Below the pieces are notes generated by a model. The model worked only from the letters and a program-made list of their open reading frames with translations, made no database searches and was not told the origin of the DNA. From Acanthochlamys bracteata (Eukaryota > Streptophyta > Magnoliopsida > Pandanales > Velloziaceae), in NCBI GenBank assembly GCA_019914995.1, contig CM034127.1, positions 14,110,269-14,174,268 on the forward strand: a stretch of DNA of 64,000 nucleotides. Direction: 5' to 3'. The position numbers and the translations under genes are program-made. Positions 38,150 through 49,975 of the stretch are shown in pieces (positions within the stretch are counted from its first letter, which is position 1; each line of letters opens with the position of its first letter).

Positions 38150-38261
38150 GGGTGTGTTTACAGAAAACAGATTTCATAAAATTAAGTTCAAAGACTAGTT
38201 TAAATTCAAATAAATTAAAATTGAGTACGACGAATTCAAAACTCAAAATTGCTACACACCC
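38150..38261. mobile_element. Short Tourist-like MITE, 112 bp
   Basis: The left end is GGGTGTGTTTACAG and the right end, read inward, is GGGTGTGTAGCA. The flanks are GAA and TAA, so the target duplication has one mismatch. The ends match the MITE at 12210, but the interior is shorter. Confidence 0.6.
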
Positions 38262-40733
38262 TAAGCAAAAAAAAAGATATGGTAAATATAGATAGGAGCT
38301 TTTCATCATGATCACATATGCAGTAATTTCTCCTTTTCTCTATAGTTTGAGCTTCTCATTATCTCATGTGTTTGCTTTAGAATCAGAAATATTCAAACAG
38401 AATAAACAAAAGAAAAAGAAAATGATGATAATATATGTCCGTTTCCATTCAGCAAATAATTTAAGCATTTGGCACAGGTTTAATTTATGCAGAAATAATT
38501 CAGCTATCCATAATGGTTCTTTCTTAAATTCTAAGGTTCATCCATATTGATTGCTACCTAATCTTAATTTATGCTATATGCACACAGAATTTAACTGAAT
38601 TAATATTGGAAGAAAAGTTTGGCCACCGAACAAAAAAAAAAAAATCTCACTTACAGCTTGAGTGAAGTAAATGCGTCTAATAAAAATAAAATCAATTTAA
38701 ATACATAGCCTATTTATACAATACAATATACCTGAGTTCCTTAGGAGCTCATGTTTCTTGATACAAGAAATGAATGGAATCAAAACTCCACCAAAAAAAT
38801 CCTCATCACACAAGTGTGCTTATAAAATAAACCTTTCTAGAATAAAAAATATTTCAAAATTTTTATAAAATAAAATAAAATTTTTTATTTCGAAAATAAA
38901 ATTATATCTAAATCTATGACTATAATATATTTTTTAACTTTTAACAAACTTTGACAAACAATTTTTTAAATAAATATAGATATATTTAAAATAATAAGCT
39001 CTTGAGTTCATGATTTGTTTTGTTTTTCTTGAACATGCATATGGTTGTGTTGATTGAGATCCCATGCCTAGCTTCATCAAGCACTAAAACAACCTAGCTA
39101 GCAATTCATCAAGTGAGAAAAAAAAAAGGAAGTGAAAAAAACCCAAAAGAAAAGACATTAACTACAATTAATGCATCAAAGTTGTGTCTGTACCTTGCCC
39201 ATGATATCACTCTCTGTCTCTACAGTTCACAATTTGTCCTTTTCTTCTTCAGTTTTTCTTCTACTAAGCGTTAAACATCTTCATTAACTCTCAAACATAT
39301 AATTATCATAAGATTCTCAACAGTGTTAGTTAATTAAGGAAACCAAAATATTTTACTTTAACTGCTACAGGATATGGACAAAGAAGATGAATATTCCAGA
39401 AGCATCAGAAAGACTTCCCCTTCAAATTTTGTTAAATAAAGAGAACTACAGAAAAGAATTGGATCGGTAAATTTTTACTTCTTCTGAGAGAAGTGGCAGT
39501 TGTGCGAGTTGAGAGTTAGCAGAAAAGAAAGGCAAGCATTGAAAACACTGATTTCACCCTGCTCTGCGCGAGCATCTGAACAAGCAATTGCTAAGAGTGC
39601 AATGAAAATGCAATGGAATGCATGGTTTGGACCACTGGGTAATAATGGAAAAAAGAAAGCAGATTACATGCAATGAGCATGAGCTAGAATTTGACAGAAA
39701 TGAAGTGAAACACCTGAAGATTACATGCAATCTTGAGATTCCTGCATACTAAAAAAAGAAAGGAAGAGAATGGATCAACTTCGTTCAGATTCAGAAAAAC
39801 AAGAGAGATCTTCAAGAGAGAAAGTGACATATCTGGACCCAACCAAAACTAATAAACAAAACACCAAAAAAACTTCTTCCATCCAATCTTTATCCATCTT
39901 TCTTTCTTCTATAACTTTGCCATAAATACCATCAAAGAGAAAACAATCAGTAAAGAAAAACACTTCATATATAGCCAGCCAGGCAGGCAGCTGAGGTGTT
40001 GATCATTCAAGTACACAGACTCTGAACAATCAACTCCATCAACTTCCTGCAACTTCATTCAAGTACTGTACAGCTCCCAGCTCTTTCCTTTTAAACTATT
40101 GTCTCTTTCTCTATTACTATATATATACTGCTACAACTTCAATTAACAAAGTTCTACAGTGCTGCAAACCTACCATTGGCTTATTGTAGATCAGGAAAAA
40201 TCTGAACTTTAACCTGAACCTGGATCTTATAGCAGCAGGTAATTGCCAGTAGAAGCAGAAGCACAAACAAGAAGAAGCTAGGTACTAAGCAGCTTGCAGA
40301 AGACAACAGTTGATACATATTAACACATAATGACATAACGAAGCTTACTTAGAATCCAAAAACACATGAATAATTTAAGTTATAACGCTAACACTAATTG
40401 AAATTCCAACTTAATTAGTCTTCAAGCGCTGCTGCATGCTTTGCTTAAATACTGAACAAGAATGGAAAGCAATAGAATCCATATATAGCACTCACTAGCA
40501 GTAGCAGTTCAACAATATATAGAACCCATAAATCCAAACTATATCTATATCTAGAATACCAAACCTAGGAGTTATAAGTAGTTGATATATTTTCTCAGAA
40601 ATAATAAAATATAGCGAGGTCCATAATCTAACTAATGCTGCTAACAAACTAGCCAGCTAGCCTTTTTCTTTTTTCTCGATCGCAGACTCACCAATTCATA
40701 TGTAGCAGATCAATCAACTGGTTATCAGGTTGC

Positions 40734-41763
40734 TCAGGCAAGTGGTGCGGGCGGCGGAGGTGGCGGTGGATCAAGATGGTGACTTGAAGGACCAGGTCCA
40801 GCGATCTGAGGTGGCTTCTTGCGTTTCTTCTTCTCGTAGCTGATTCCTCTTGCCTTTGCCTGCGTCTCTCGGACTTCCCGGAGATAGAGCCTTACAGCGC
40901 GTGCTCCGAATGGGTTAGATTCAGGACGGCCTCCGTTTTCCTCGTAAGCTGCACGAAGACGACCGATGAGCGCATCTAGTGATCCCCATGCTTGTCTAAG
41001 CGGGCACGGGCATGGCGCCGGCGGATTCGGTTGCCCAAAGAATGGGCACAACGGCGTGTGAACCTGCAACAAGTTTAATAACAAATCACATACATATAAC
41101 TGTTACCAGCAACTAAGAAATTAGGGACAAAAAATGTTTCAGGACCATTTCAAGTACACTACTCGTACAAAAGATCATGCAGAAAAAGAACGTTAAGAAA
41201 TGAAGAAGAAGAAGAAAGGTATCTGTTGAGATTTTGTTTATCCGCTACAATTAATTTAAAGAAAGAAGAAGGTAAATAAACTGAAGCATGTATATATCGA
41301 TATAGTGGTCCCAATCAAATGAAAATGTATATAAAGGAATGAAAGAATAGCTAGCTAGTTAGCTCTCTCTTTGTTTCAATCCGAAGAAGAAGATCATCAT
41401 CGGAGTATATAGATATAGAGAGACCTTAGTCTTGCCAAACTGATCCAAGTAGCGAAGGAACTCAAGAACATGAGCTCCGCTGCAGCGACCGAGAGATAAT
41501 GGTGGGCGATGGTTCTTGAGGTACTGACCGAAGGTGTTCCAGTCGCGACGTTTCTGCGATTCGTAGCGGCTCGGTGAAGGAGCACCGGAGGACGAAGAAG
41601 AGCCTCCGGCACCGACGGAAGAAGCCACGGTTATTATTGAAGAGGAGGAAGATGAAGAGCAGCTGCTATACGGGTTTGCAATGTTGTTGTTATTATTGCC
41701 TGCTATACCACCGCCATTGTCTGAGATAGGGCTTTCTGGGCTTGGAACTATATCCATGTCCAT
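40734..41763 (-). CDS. LSH: ALOG-domain LSH3/LSH4-type nuclear protein
   Basis: Two exons (41763-41425 and 41063-40734) give 222 aa. The order is an Asn/Ser/Gly-rich N-terminus with a long Ser run, then the ALOG domain (about residues 60-190) from [20 protein letters not shown] to [15 protein letters not shown]. The zinc-ribbon insert [19 protein letters not shown] carries the expected His/Cys ligands, and KKKRKK at the domain end is a likely nuclear localisation signal. The tail is proline-rich ([10 protein letters not shown]). ALOG proteins derive their DNA-binding fold from retrotransposon recombinases and act in the nucleus at organ boundaries and in light responses; LSH3 and LSH4 mark lateral-organ boundaries in Arabidopsis. 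The start was set at [12 protein letters not shown] because the upstream in-frame codons include no ATG. The upstream 5'UTR appears to contain an intron. Confidence 0.95.
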
Positions 41764-41812
41764 TCTTGTTGTAAGTATTCGATTGAATAATGATTCAACT
41801 TGATACACAGCC

Positions 41813-42581
41813 CTGCAAACAAAGAGAACAAAAGAATTGATGAATAGCTCGTAGTGAGTTTGAATTAATTTTTTGAGAGATTGATGCTAGCTATTGCTGA
41901 TCTGTGATTATATTTATCAACAGCAAGAAATAAATCAGTCCCATGTAGGATCAAGTTGAAGATGAAGAAGATTTAAAAAGAAGAACTCAGAAATGGTTGA
42001 GATTATCAATTCATTTCAAGGATAGTTAAGAAGTCAATGATCTTGAAATTAAAAGAGGAAGATAAAAGAAAGAGAGCAGACCAGGAGGAAGAAGATTCAA
42101 AATAATTTCAACAGGTGAACAGTACAGTGAATAGCTAGCAAAGCTAATAAAATTTAATCTGGATCTCTTCTTTTTCAGATTCTTCTTCTTCTACTTCTTT
42201 CCAGATTTTCTTCCCAAGCTACAGTTGTCTGTTAATTTCATCATCTGCTAGCTACTAACTGCTACTGCTGATCTTGATCATAAAGAAGCTCAGAGAGAAA
42301 CCAGCTAATAATAAGCTAGCCGCTATTTAATTAAGCTAGCTTGCGTTCTTCTTCTGTTAGCTGACAAACAAAACAGAAAACCATATGGAAACAAAACATA
42401 CTACCGGTAGAAAATCAGAGAAAAAAGAACTACATACATGTGATTTTTATATATGGCAGAAGGTGTAGAGACTGAGATCAACAAAGAAATTTATGATCAA
42501 GAGTAGTGAAATTGCTCGTAAGGTGCAAACACAGACACAGAGAGAGAAGAAAGACGAGAGAAAGAAAGAGAGAGATCTCAC
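41813..42581 (-). other. Probable 5'UTR intron of the LSH gene
   Basis: An acceptor TTTGTTTGCAG ends at 41813 on the minus strand, 49 nt before the ATG. The best donor, CA|GTGAGATC, lies at 42581. The retained leader exon upstream is GA-rich on the plus strand. Inferred from splice signals only; the donor is less certain than the acceptor. Confidence 0.5.
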
Positions 42582-43799
42582 TGATCATTAATTCGCTAGC
42601 TCTTTCTGAACAAGAACGAAGTAAACAACTCTATTGGAAGATCTCCCTCAATCTATAATAACTCTTCTTCTACATATATATTAGCTGCAGTTCTTCAATA
42701 AACAATAGCTAGCTAGTTCTGCTACAAAGATTTCCTGTTGATAAGTAGAAGAAGGAAGAGAATAGAAATACAAATAGCTGGCTAGGGCTTGTGTTTGAGT
42801 TGAAGAAGAAGAAAAAAGATAGAAGGAAGACGGTGGTGGAGAACAGGTGATTGAAGTGGAACGAGAGAGATGATTTGATAGGAAGAGAAAAGAAAGAAAA
42901 GAAAAAGGTACGCGGGTGAAATTTTTTCTCTATAGTGAAACAACTACTAGTGGTAAAATTTTAAAAGCTTTTAACAAAAACCAAAAAAGAATCACCCACC
43001 GCAGTTTACTTTATTACTTATCTTTCACTTTAGGTAAAGAGTAAAAAATTGCACCTTCCAGAATACCCCGACCTTAAAAAATTTTCTTCTTTAATTATTG
43101 TAGTTATATTTACGAATTTATAATATTTTTCTTAAACTTTTCTTGTTTTATTTGCCCTTGGTTGCCCGCAAAGAAAGGAACGAAGTCCATTGATCTATTG
43201 CTTCCTTAACAGTAACATGTCACGAAGTTCGTCTACAGTTCTAATAGATATTTTCTAGAGAAGCTTAGATTAATGGCGTGCAACAAAATGGTATAGGTGG
43301 GTAACTACCAAAACATTAGTAACGTTTTATTATATTATGATTGGAAAAAAATAGATTAGCATGTTTTTCCTTGTATCAATCTGTAACAACATGTACAATT
43401 GCCATGAAAAATAATGTTTGCAACGTTGCTTACTGTGTTTATTTGTGTTCGTTGGATCTTTAAATTAAGCTAGAAGCTAGATCTGAATTAGCAGCGCAAT
43501 AGTCAGATGTGTTGAAATCGAATTAAATTGTGTAAATTATATTAAATTACATAATATAACATTGAATGACTATATATATATATATATATTAAAATCCCAA
43601 TTACTAGGAGACAGGTTTTATAAATAACTTTATCAGCGATCATTCATTTCAAACAATAATGGAGAAAATAAACCACATACACTTTCGGTGTATTTTAATT
43701 AGGTGAAAATAAGTTTTGCGAACGTTAAATTTAGCAAAACAAATTTTGATAAACAATAGAGTTAGCTAAATAAATTTGAAATGGTAATTATAAAATATA

Positions 43800-44565
43800 T
43801 CGAGAGATACAATACCGAAAAACTAATCAATATAAAAAATTTGAAAAGCTCGATCTATACACTAAAATTTTCAATAAATAATTCAAAATTTTATGCCAAT
43901 TAATTTAGCAATTTTTAATGTATTAGCTTTTTTATTTTATCTTTATTAATATAAGATTAATCTATTTATTTTTAAATTCAATAATCTCTTTTTAGAATGA
44001 GTTATCAATATTTTTCTTTATTCGAGTATTTTATCATGCACAAATATATCGATGGTTTAGAATCTTAAACACTTGATTCTGAGTATTATTACTATACACA
44101 AAGAGCTAGTCTTTAGAGTTCAATTTGTTCTAAATGATCGGTCGCTATGCGAAAATTGATGAGTCACGCCACTGTAATCTACTTATCGTATTATCAGCTA
44201 AAATTATAATATGAACATGTCGTCTCGACTGCGCACTATTTTTATACAACCAAGAGCTAATCATTAAAATGTAATTTGTTTCAAATTCTTATTCCTATTT
44301 TATGGAAGTCTATGTAAATCATAATGCTCTTAATTTACTCTTCTATTATCATAAAAACTATTACGTGCATCGAACCTTCAGCCAAATTATCGGCTGCAAT
44401 ATCACCGTAGGAGATATACAATATTTGAAGAGCTAATTAAGATAAAAAATTTAAAAAGTATTGTCTATATAATAAAATATTCAATCTAACCCAAAAATTT
44501 AATTTAATTTATTTTATTTTTTATTTAATATGGACTAATTTGTTTACTTTCAAATCTAAAAAAAT
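43800..44565. repeat. Decayed direct repeats about 0.6 kb apart
   Basis: The segment near 43803-43975 (agatacaata, aactaatcaatataaaaaat, then actaaaattttcaataaata) is echoed at 44411-44565 (agatatacaata, gctaattaagataaaaaatt, then taataaaatattcaatctaa). Between them a shorter pair, near 44093 and 44243, shares agagctagtcttt/agagctaatcatt and caatttgtt/taatttgtt. No coding domain lies between. It could be a remnant of duplicated AT-rich DNA or a decayed element. Confidence 0.4.
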
Positions 44566-45235
44566 ACGTGAAATGAAGTTTTAAATAAAGCTTTGATAAA
44601 AATGAAATTCTATACAAAAGCGGAAGTCGAATTTGATGCGATTGAAACATATAAAGTGATTCCGAATTCGAAATTTATAGAAAATAAGTAGAGTTTGGGT
44701 GATGTTAAAACTCGTCCTTCAATATTTTTTATCAATATTTCTTCAACTGTACTCAAGAATATTGCTTTCTCATCATTTTGTGAATTACTTAATTGCATAT
44801 GTTTAGATAAATCATGCATGTTTATTCATTAAATTTTCCGTTATTTGTTTGGGATAATTGATTTGGAGGATATTTTTTATTCTTTTAATAGAAAAACTGA
44901 GATATCTGAAAAAAAAAAAATAAGGTCTCAAAAGCAGTTCTGCAGTAGCAACAAGCTACCTAATGATTTCAAGATTTCTTTTGCAACTTTTGATTATATA
45001 TATTTAGTTTCCGTACATATTGGGAGTTGTCTAATTGCTTCACCAAAAGACGAAAGCTACTTTATTTGATTTGATAAAAGTTTAAAGTGACAACAAGAGA
45101 TTTGAAATAGTTTCATTTTTAAAAAAAACCACAAAAGCGTTTGTTTCTTTTTCATATGCTCTAACTATTAAGAGGAACTTATTAATAATAATCAGCCTAT
45201 ATAAATTCTTCTAGGGTATATATTGAGAGCCCATT

Positions 45236-45466
45236 TGAGATTGTATTTTACTAACGATATTTTTTTATTTTTTATTCATATTTTTTAATATATATTTTAT
45301 AAGTATTTAAAAAATTTATTTAAAAATTTAAAAAATTTTCCGTAATAAATTTTTTTAATTATTTTTTCGAAAATAAAAAAAATAAAACTTATTTTCTAAA
45401 ACTAAAAATATCTTTTATTTTTAAAAAAATTTATTTTATAAATATTTTAAAAGTTCCCTAAAATAT
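45236..45466. mobile_element. AT-rich MITE-like element
   Basis: It opens CCATTTGAGATTGTATTTTA and carries the TATATTTTATAAGTATTTAA block found in the element at 21294. It ends in TTTATTTTATAAATATTTTA and AAAGTTCCC. Ends are eroded and there is no clear target duplication. Confidence 0.4.
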
Positions 45467-48329
45467 GAATGTCTATAAAACCCTATTATACTTAATAGTA
45501 ACAAATTAATTTTCCTCTAATGCATGCTTACACAAAAGTAATAAACTTTTTTTATGATTTTCTTTATAAAGTTAAGTGGTAGCTAGCATCTTATAATTGC
45601 ATCATAAGATCTATGATAAGACATCACTAAAACAACCTCCAATTAATCAACAAATTTTAATATTCAATATTTTCATACTAAAATAATTATAAAAAAAAAA
45701 CACAATATATATGTTAGGTCTTCTTCGTCTCCATATTGTTTTTAAAAATAAACTTAATTATTCAATATTAAGATGCTCTTTTACTTTATTTATTTTTATG
45801 CTTCTTTTTTTCTTTGCATTGTAAATAATAGTAACATTTTCTAATTGAATGAAAATAACAACGTAAAAAATACATACATTGGGCGTCTTTATCTAAAATT
45901 TAAACTCATTTTTTCACCCAAAATTTTTTTTTCTAAATCATCTATAAAATAAATACCACAAAAATTAATCCTAAATTTTTTCGCTAAAAATTTTATATTT
46001 AAAATTCGAATGTCATAATTAAAAACTATATTTTTAATTCATTTTTTTATATAACTAAAAATAAAAAAGTCATCATGAAAGTTTTTAATTCAAAACCCAG
46101 CATTAGGATTGACCTTCCAAGTATTAATTGCTTAATTATTATATATATTATCATGAAAATAAGAGTAATTAAGAACATGGAGTGTTGTTCCTACAGTACA
46201 TAATGTTTCTTTCTTTTAGTTAATTAATCAAGAAATTATTGTTTTCTTCTTTATGGTACAATCAAAATTTTAAAAAAATTGTTTCCATAAAACTAGACAA
46301 GTTGAAATCAAATCAAACCCTAGCTAGTTAAGTTGGTCAGCAAATTTTTATAAAGTTTGGTGTGTTCCATCAAATAACATCAATATTTTTAAAGTATTAA
46401 AAACTACTAGCTAGTGGATAGCAAATTTTAATTGGTATTAGATTTTTTTTTGTCTAAAATAGTATTTAATGTATATAGGATTGCAAACATGCATTATTAT
46501 TCCATCATTAGTATTCTACTATTTGGGGTCGTTTTTTCTAAGTTTCACAAAAATTAATTTTACTTTACATTTTTATATAATATTTTATAAAATTATTTAA
46601 AATTTAGTAATACAAATTTTATGATTATTTTTTATTAAAAAAGTTAAACTCGTATTTATAAATATGATAAAATATTTTTTGTCTAAAAATTTTGATTTTA
46701 AAAATAATTTCAAACGCCGTACTAACTATTTTGGTTTTCTTTGTAATTACTTTTTATCTATTTTTAATTTTATTCTATTTATATTTCTATAATATTTTAT
46801 ATAATTTTTTTTAAATTAAAAATATAAAGTAATATTAGATTATAAATTTTATTATTAATTTTTAATAAAAAAATAAAAAACATTTATATTTATATAATTT
46901 TTAAATATTTTTTGTTTATAAAATATTTTTTAAAACATTCTTAAGCGTCACTAAACAAAATCAAATGTAACTATCTAATAGTCTATATCATCATTTAAAA
47001 AATAATTCAAATTTTTAACAACATAAACAACATCTATATAACTTCCACATACAGATTATATTAAAAAGAAAAATTATACAACAAATGATGTACATAAAAT
47101 CTTTGGAAAATCATTAAGAAAGCTTAATAAAATCGTAGTTGGGTATAGCAATTTTAATAATATTTTACACGTTTGTGGTGAGTTCCATCAAACGTACATG
47201 AGATGAAAATGGCCAACATATATTATACCAAAGTTTTGATTGATCAGGAAAGAAACCTTCTTGATTGTGACTTCTATATGTAGAAAATTATTGGAACCTC
47301 CGCGACTTATCAATCTATTTGAAACGTGAGAAAGCATTTATAAAATAAATTTTTTAAATTAAAACTATTTTGAAGATACTTTTAAAAATAAGTTTTTATT
47401 TAAACTTAATTAATACTAATAATATATTTTAAGTATAGATTTTTTTGTATTTTTAAATTGCATAAAAAATATAATAAAAAGTAGATTTTGAAAAGTTTTC
47501 GGATGTGTTTGGAGTGATTTGGAAAAGTGATTTTTTATTTTATTTGATAAATAAAATGTATTACTATAAATAAAAAAATAAGTAATAAAAAAAATTTATT
47601 AAGTAAAACTTTTTTTATATTTTTTAAATATTTAACTAATTTTGTAGAATATTATAAAAAATTTATCAAAAAATATAAATTAAAACATTATTTTTTTGAA
47701 ATATATTGCCAGATTTTTCATATGGTCTGCCAAATATGACCAAAAATAATTTCTAGTAGTTTTACAAGATTTTGATGCTAAGTTTTCATCTTTGAAAAAA
47801 AAATGGGACAAATAACCCGTATTTAAATGCATCAAAATCTTCCGAATTCCGATTACAAGTTTGTCTAGGACAATAAAAAAAAGTTATAAGTTCTACATAT
47901 ATGTATGAATAATTAAATTTTGAATAGTGGTCGTTATGTTTTGAGTTAAAAATAATATATTGGCAGGAGAGCCGAAGATGTAAAATTTTGGAATGTAACT
48001 AGTTTGTTTAGGAAAGTCGAAGTTGTAGAGATCAACCGGGCGAACTTGTTTCCTTCAATTTTTGATCGGACGGTCTGAATATAACATCATAATTACTATA
48101 CACAGTTATTCTATCCCGAATTATATATATATAAAATTTATCAGTATATTTTTAATTCATAATTTTTATATTCAATAGTAGATATTAAATTTTAAAATTT
48201 TATTGGCCACTTTTATCTTATATATATATATATTTGAAATAATATATTTTATATTCTATTATATATGGGAGAGATATGATACTTTTTTTCTAAAAGTGTT
48301 TCATAGAGGAGACTTTATAGTTTATAGTA

Positions 48330-48620
48330 GGAGTGACTTTCAAACTTAATATCTACCGTTGAATATAAAAATTTATAAATTATATATGCATTTATAAAAA
48401 TTTTAACTCAATCGGATCACGAATTGATTTCTGTTCGATCGCTTAATTAAAATGACAGAAAAAAATATAATTCTAAAATATATATATATAGTATTTTTTC
48501 TGTCATATTGATCAATAATTGAGTAAAAATTGATTCGAATTTCGATTGATTGAAATATTATGAATATATTATTAACTCATAATTTTTATACCTAATAATT
48601 TGATAAAAATTAAATTTAGA
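48330..48620. repeat. Long inverted repeat / hairpin element
   Basis: The centre (48452-48507) is a near-perfect hairpin: atgacagaaaaaa pairs with ttttttctgtcat around an AT-rich loop. The flanking arms also match in inverted orientation: tcaatcggatcacgaattga on the left and gattcgaatttcgattgatt on the right. The outer end taatatctaccgttgaatat has an inverted copy at about 48150-48190 (attcaatagtagatatta). This is the form of a fold-back or MITE element with a second solo arm nearby. Confidence 0.65.
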
Positions 48621-49975
48621 AATAATTCTAACTATAAAGTAATAAGTGAGTGTTCAAAAATATTTCTGAAAAAGAGCGTAGTTATCTCTTCGTTTATATA
48701 TATAGTGGGAGTTTAGAAATTAAGGAGTATCCGGAGAAAGGGCTAGGTTCCATTCAAAAGAGTCCACGTAAAATGTTAACCTCCTCCTCGTGCGAACATA
48801 ATAGAGAGATGGACGCGAACTATTTACTTGTACATTAGTAGGGTTTGTAGACTTCCAGCCCTACTAGCTAGGGACGTGATTGTAGTACAAATCAGATCCT
48901 GATTGGTCTCAAAGATGGCTTGGCTTGGTCCAGATCTAGTGGGACCAAAATCAAATAGCAACTTGATTTTTACTTCACTGCAGTTTGCAACTCTGGTTAC
49001 TTTAAATTTTCTATAAGTGGGTTATTACAAACTAAATTTTATAAAAATAATATTATAAATAGTATTATAAAAAATTAAATTTATTTTTATATTTATTTTA
49101 GTTAAAAATATGTTAGAAATTACTTTTATATTTTTTTTGTGGTTGAATGTGAGCCAAAATAATTAAAACACACTCTGACCGTGTGTTTTAATTGGTAAAT
49201 AAAATTTTGTAAAATTATGTTATTTTGAACAAAATTTGATAAATATTAAATTAAATATAATCTTGATGAGTTTACAATAATTTCAAATTTAAAATTTAGT
49301 AGAAGAAAATAGATTCTGTGTAGACACACTCTAGCTGTTTAAGTTATAAAATTACTAAACAAATTAATTTTTGAATTAATAGATTATTATAGAGAATATA
49401 GTTAGAAGTGATTTAATTTTTAATATTTTTGTAAGGAAAAGTGAGCTAAAAATAATTTTTTTTTTTTTGCAAACCGAAAGTAATTAAGTAATTTTTGTAG
49501 GGTAGAAAAACACATTAAGAATTGGAATCATATATAAATAAAGAAACCCGTAGAAAGATCGAGTGAACTATTAATTGATCACCGGCCAATGCGTCCCGTT
49601 GTATTATTTTTGGATTTCTATTTTAAAAATAGCTTTGATTCTAAAATACCACATTAATATTGCTCAAATATTGTTTAAAAGAAAAAGTTGGCTGAAATGG
49701 GTTGACGGTAACTCTGAGGCCCAATTAGCATCCCAATTGGTAACCCAAAGGCAGCCCAATTATAGAACAACTACTTCAGATATATTGATTTGAACTTAGA
49801 ACCATTTAAGAATTTTAATATAACAAAGACAGCAATTTCTAAAGGCAGGAGTTCCTACAAATCCACAAATAATGGACCAGCTAAAAAGAAAAACATAATT
49901 TCCATGGAAACAATCTTCAATACTGCGATAAAATCTATAGGCTTCAATGAGAACAAGGATGGTATCTATAATGCC

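Larger units (their letters stand above)
36411..40733. other. Intergenic stretch between MOS14 and LSH
   Basis: MOS14 and the LSH gene converge here, so both 3'UTRs lie at the ends. No intact gene is supported. It holds a telomere-type motif (37399-37413), a short Tourist-like element (38150-38261) and an AT-rich stretch near 38815-38990. Small open frames at 37254-37604 and 39775-39963 lack recognisable domains. Confidence 0.55.
41764..49975. other. 8.2-kb stretch without coding genes (LSH leader, then AT-rich repeats)
   Basis: The part 41764 to about 42900 is LSH leader, leader intron and promoter, rich in GA/CT tracts. From 43000 to 49975 I find no supported gene. It holds an (AT)n run at about 43567-43588, decayed direct repeats (43800-44565), MITE-like stretches (45236-45466; less clear ones at about 46530-46945, 47330-47720 and 49160-49330) and a hairpin element (48330-48620). 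Confidence 0.6.

Noticed and set aside
39775..39963. Short hydrophobic open frame downstream of LSH
   Set aside because: It is only 62 codons with no homology I recognise. It lies in the LSH 3' flank.
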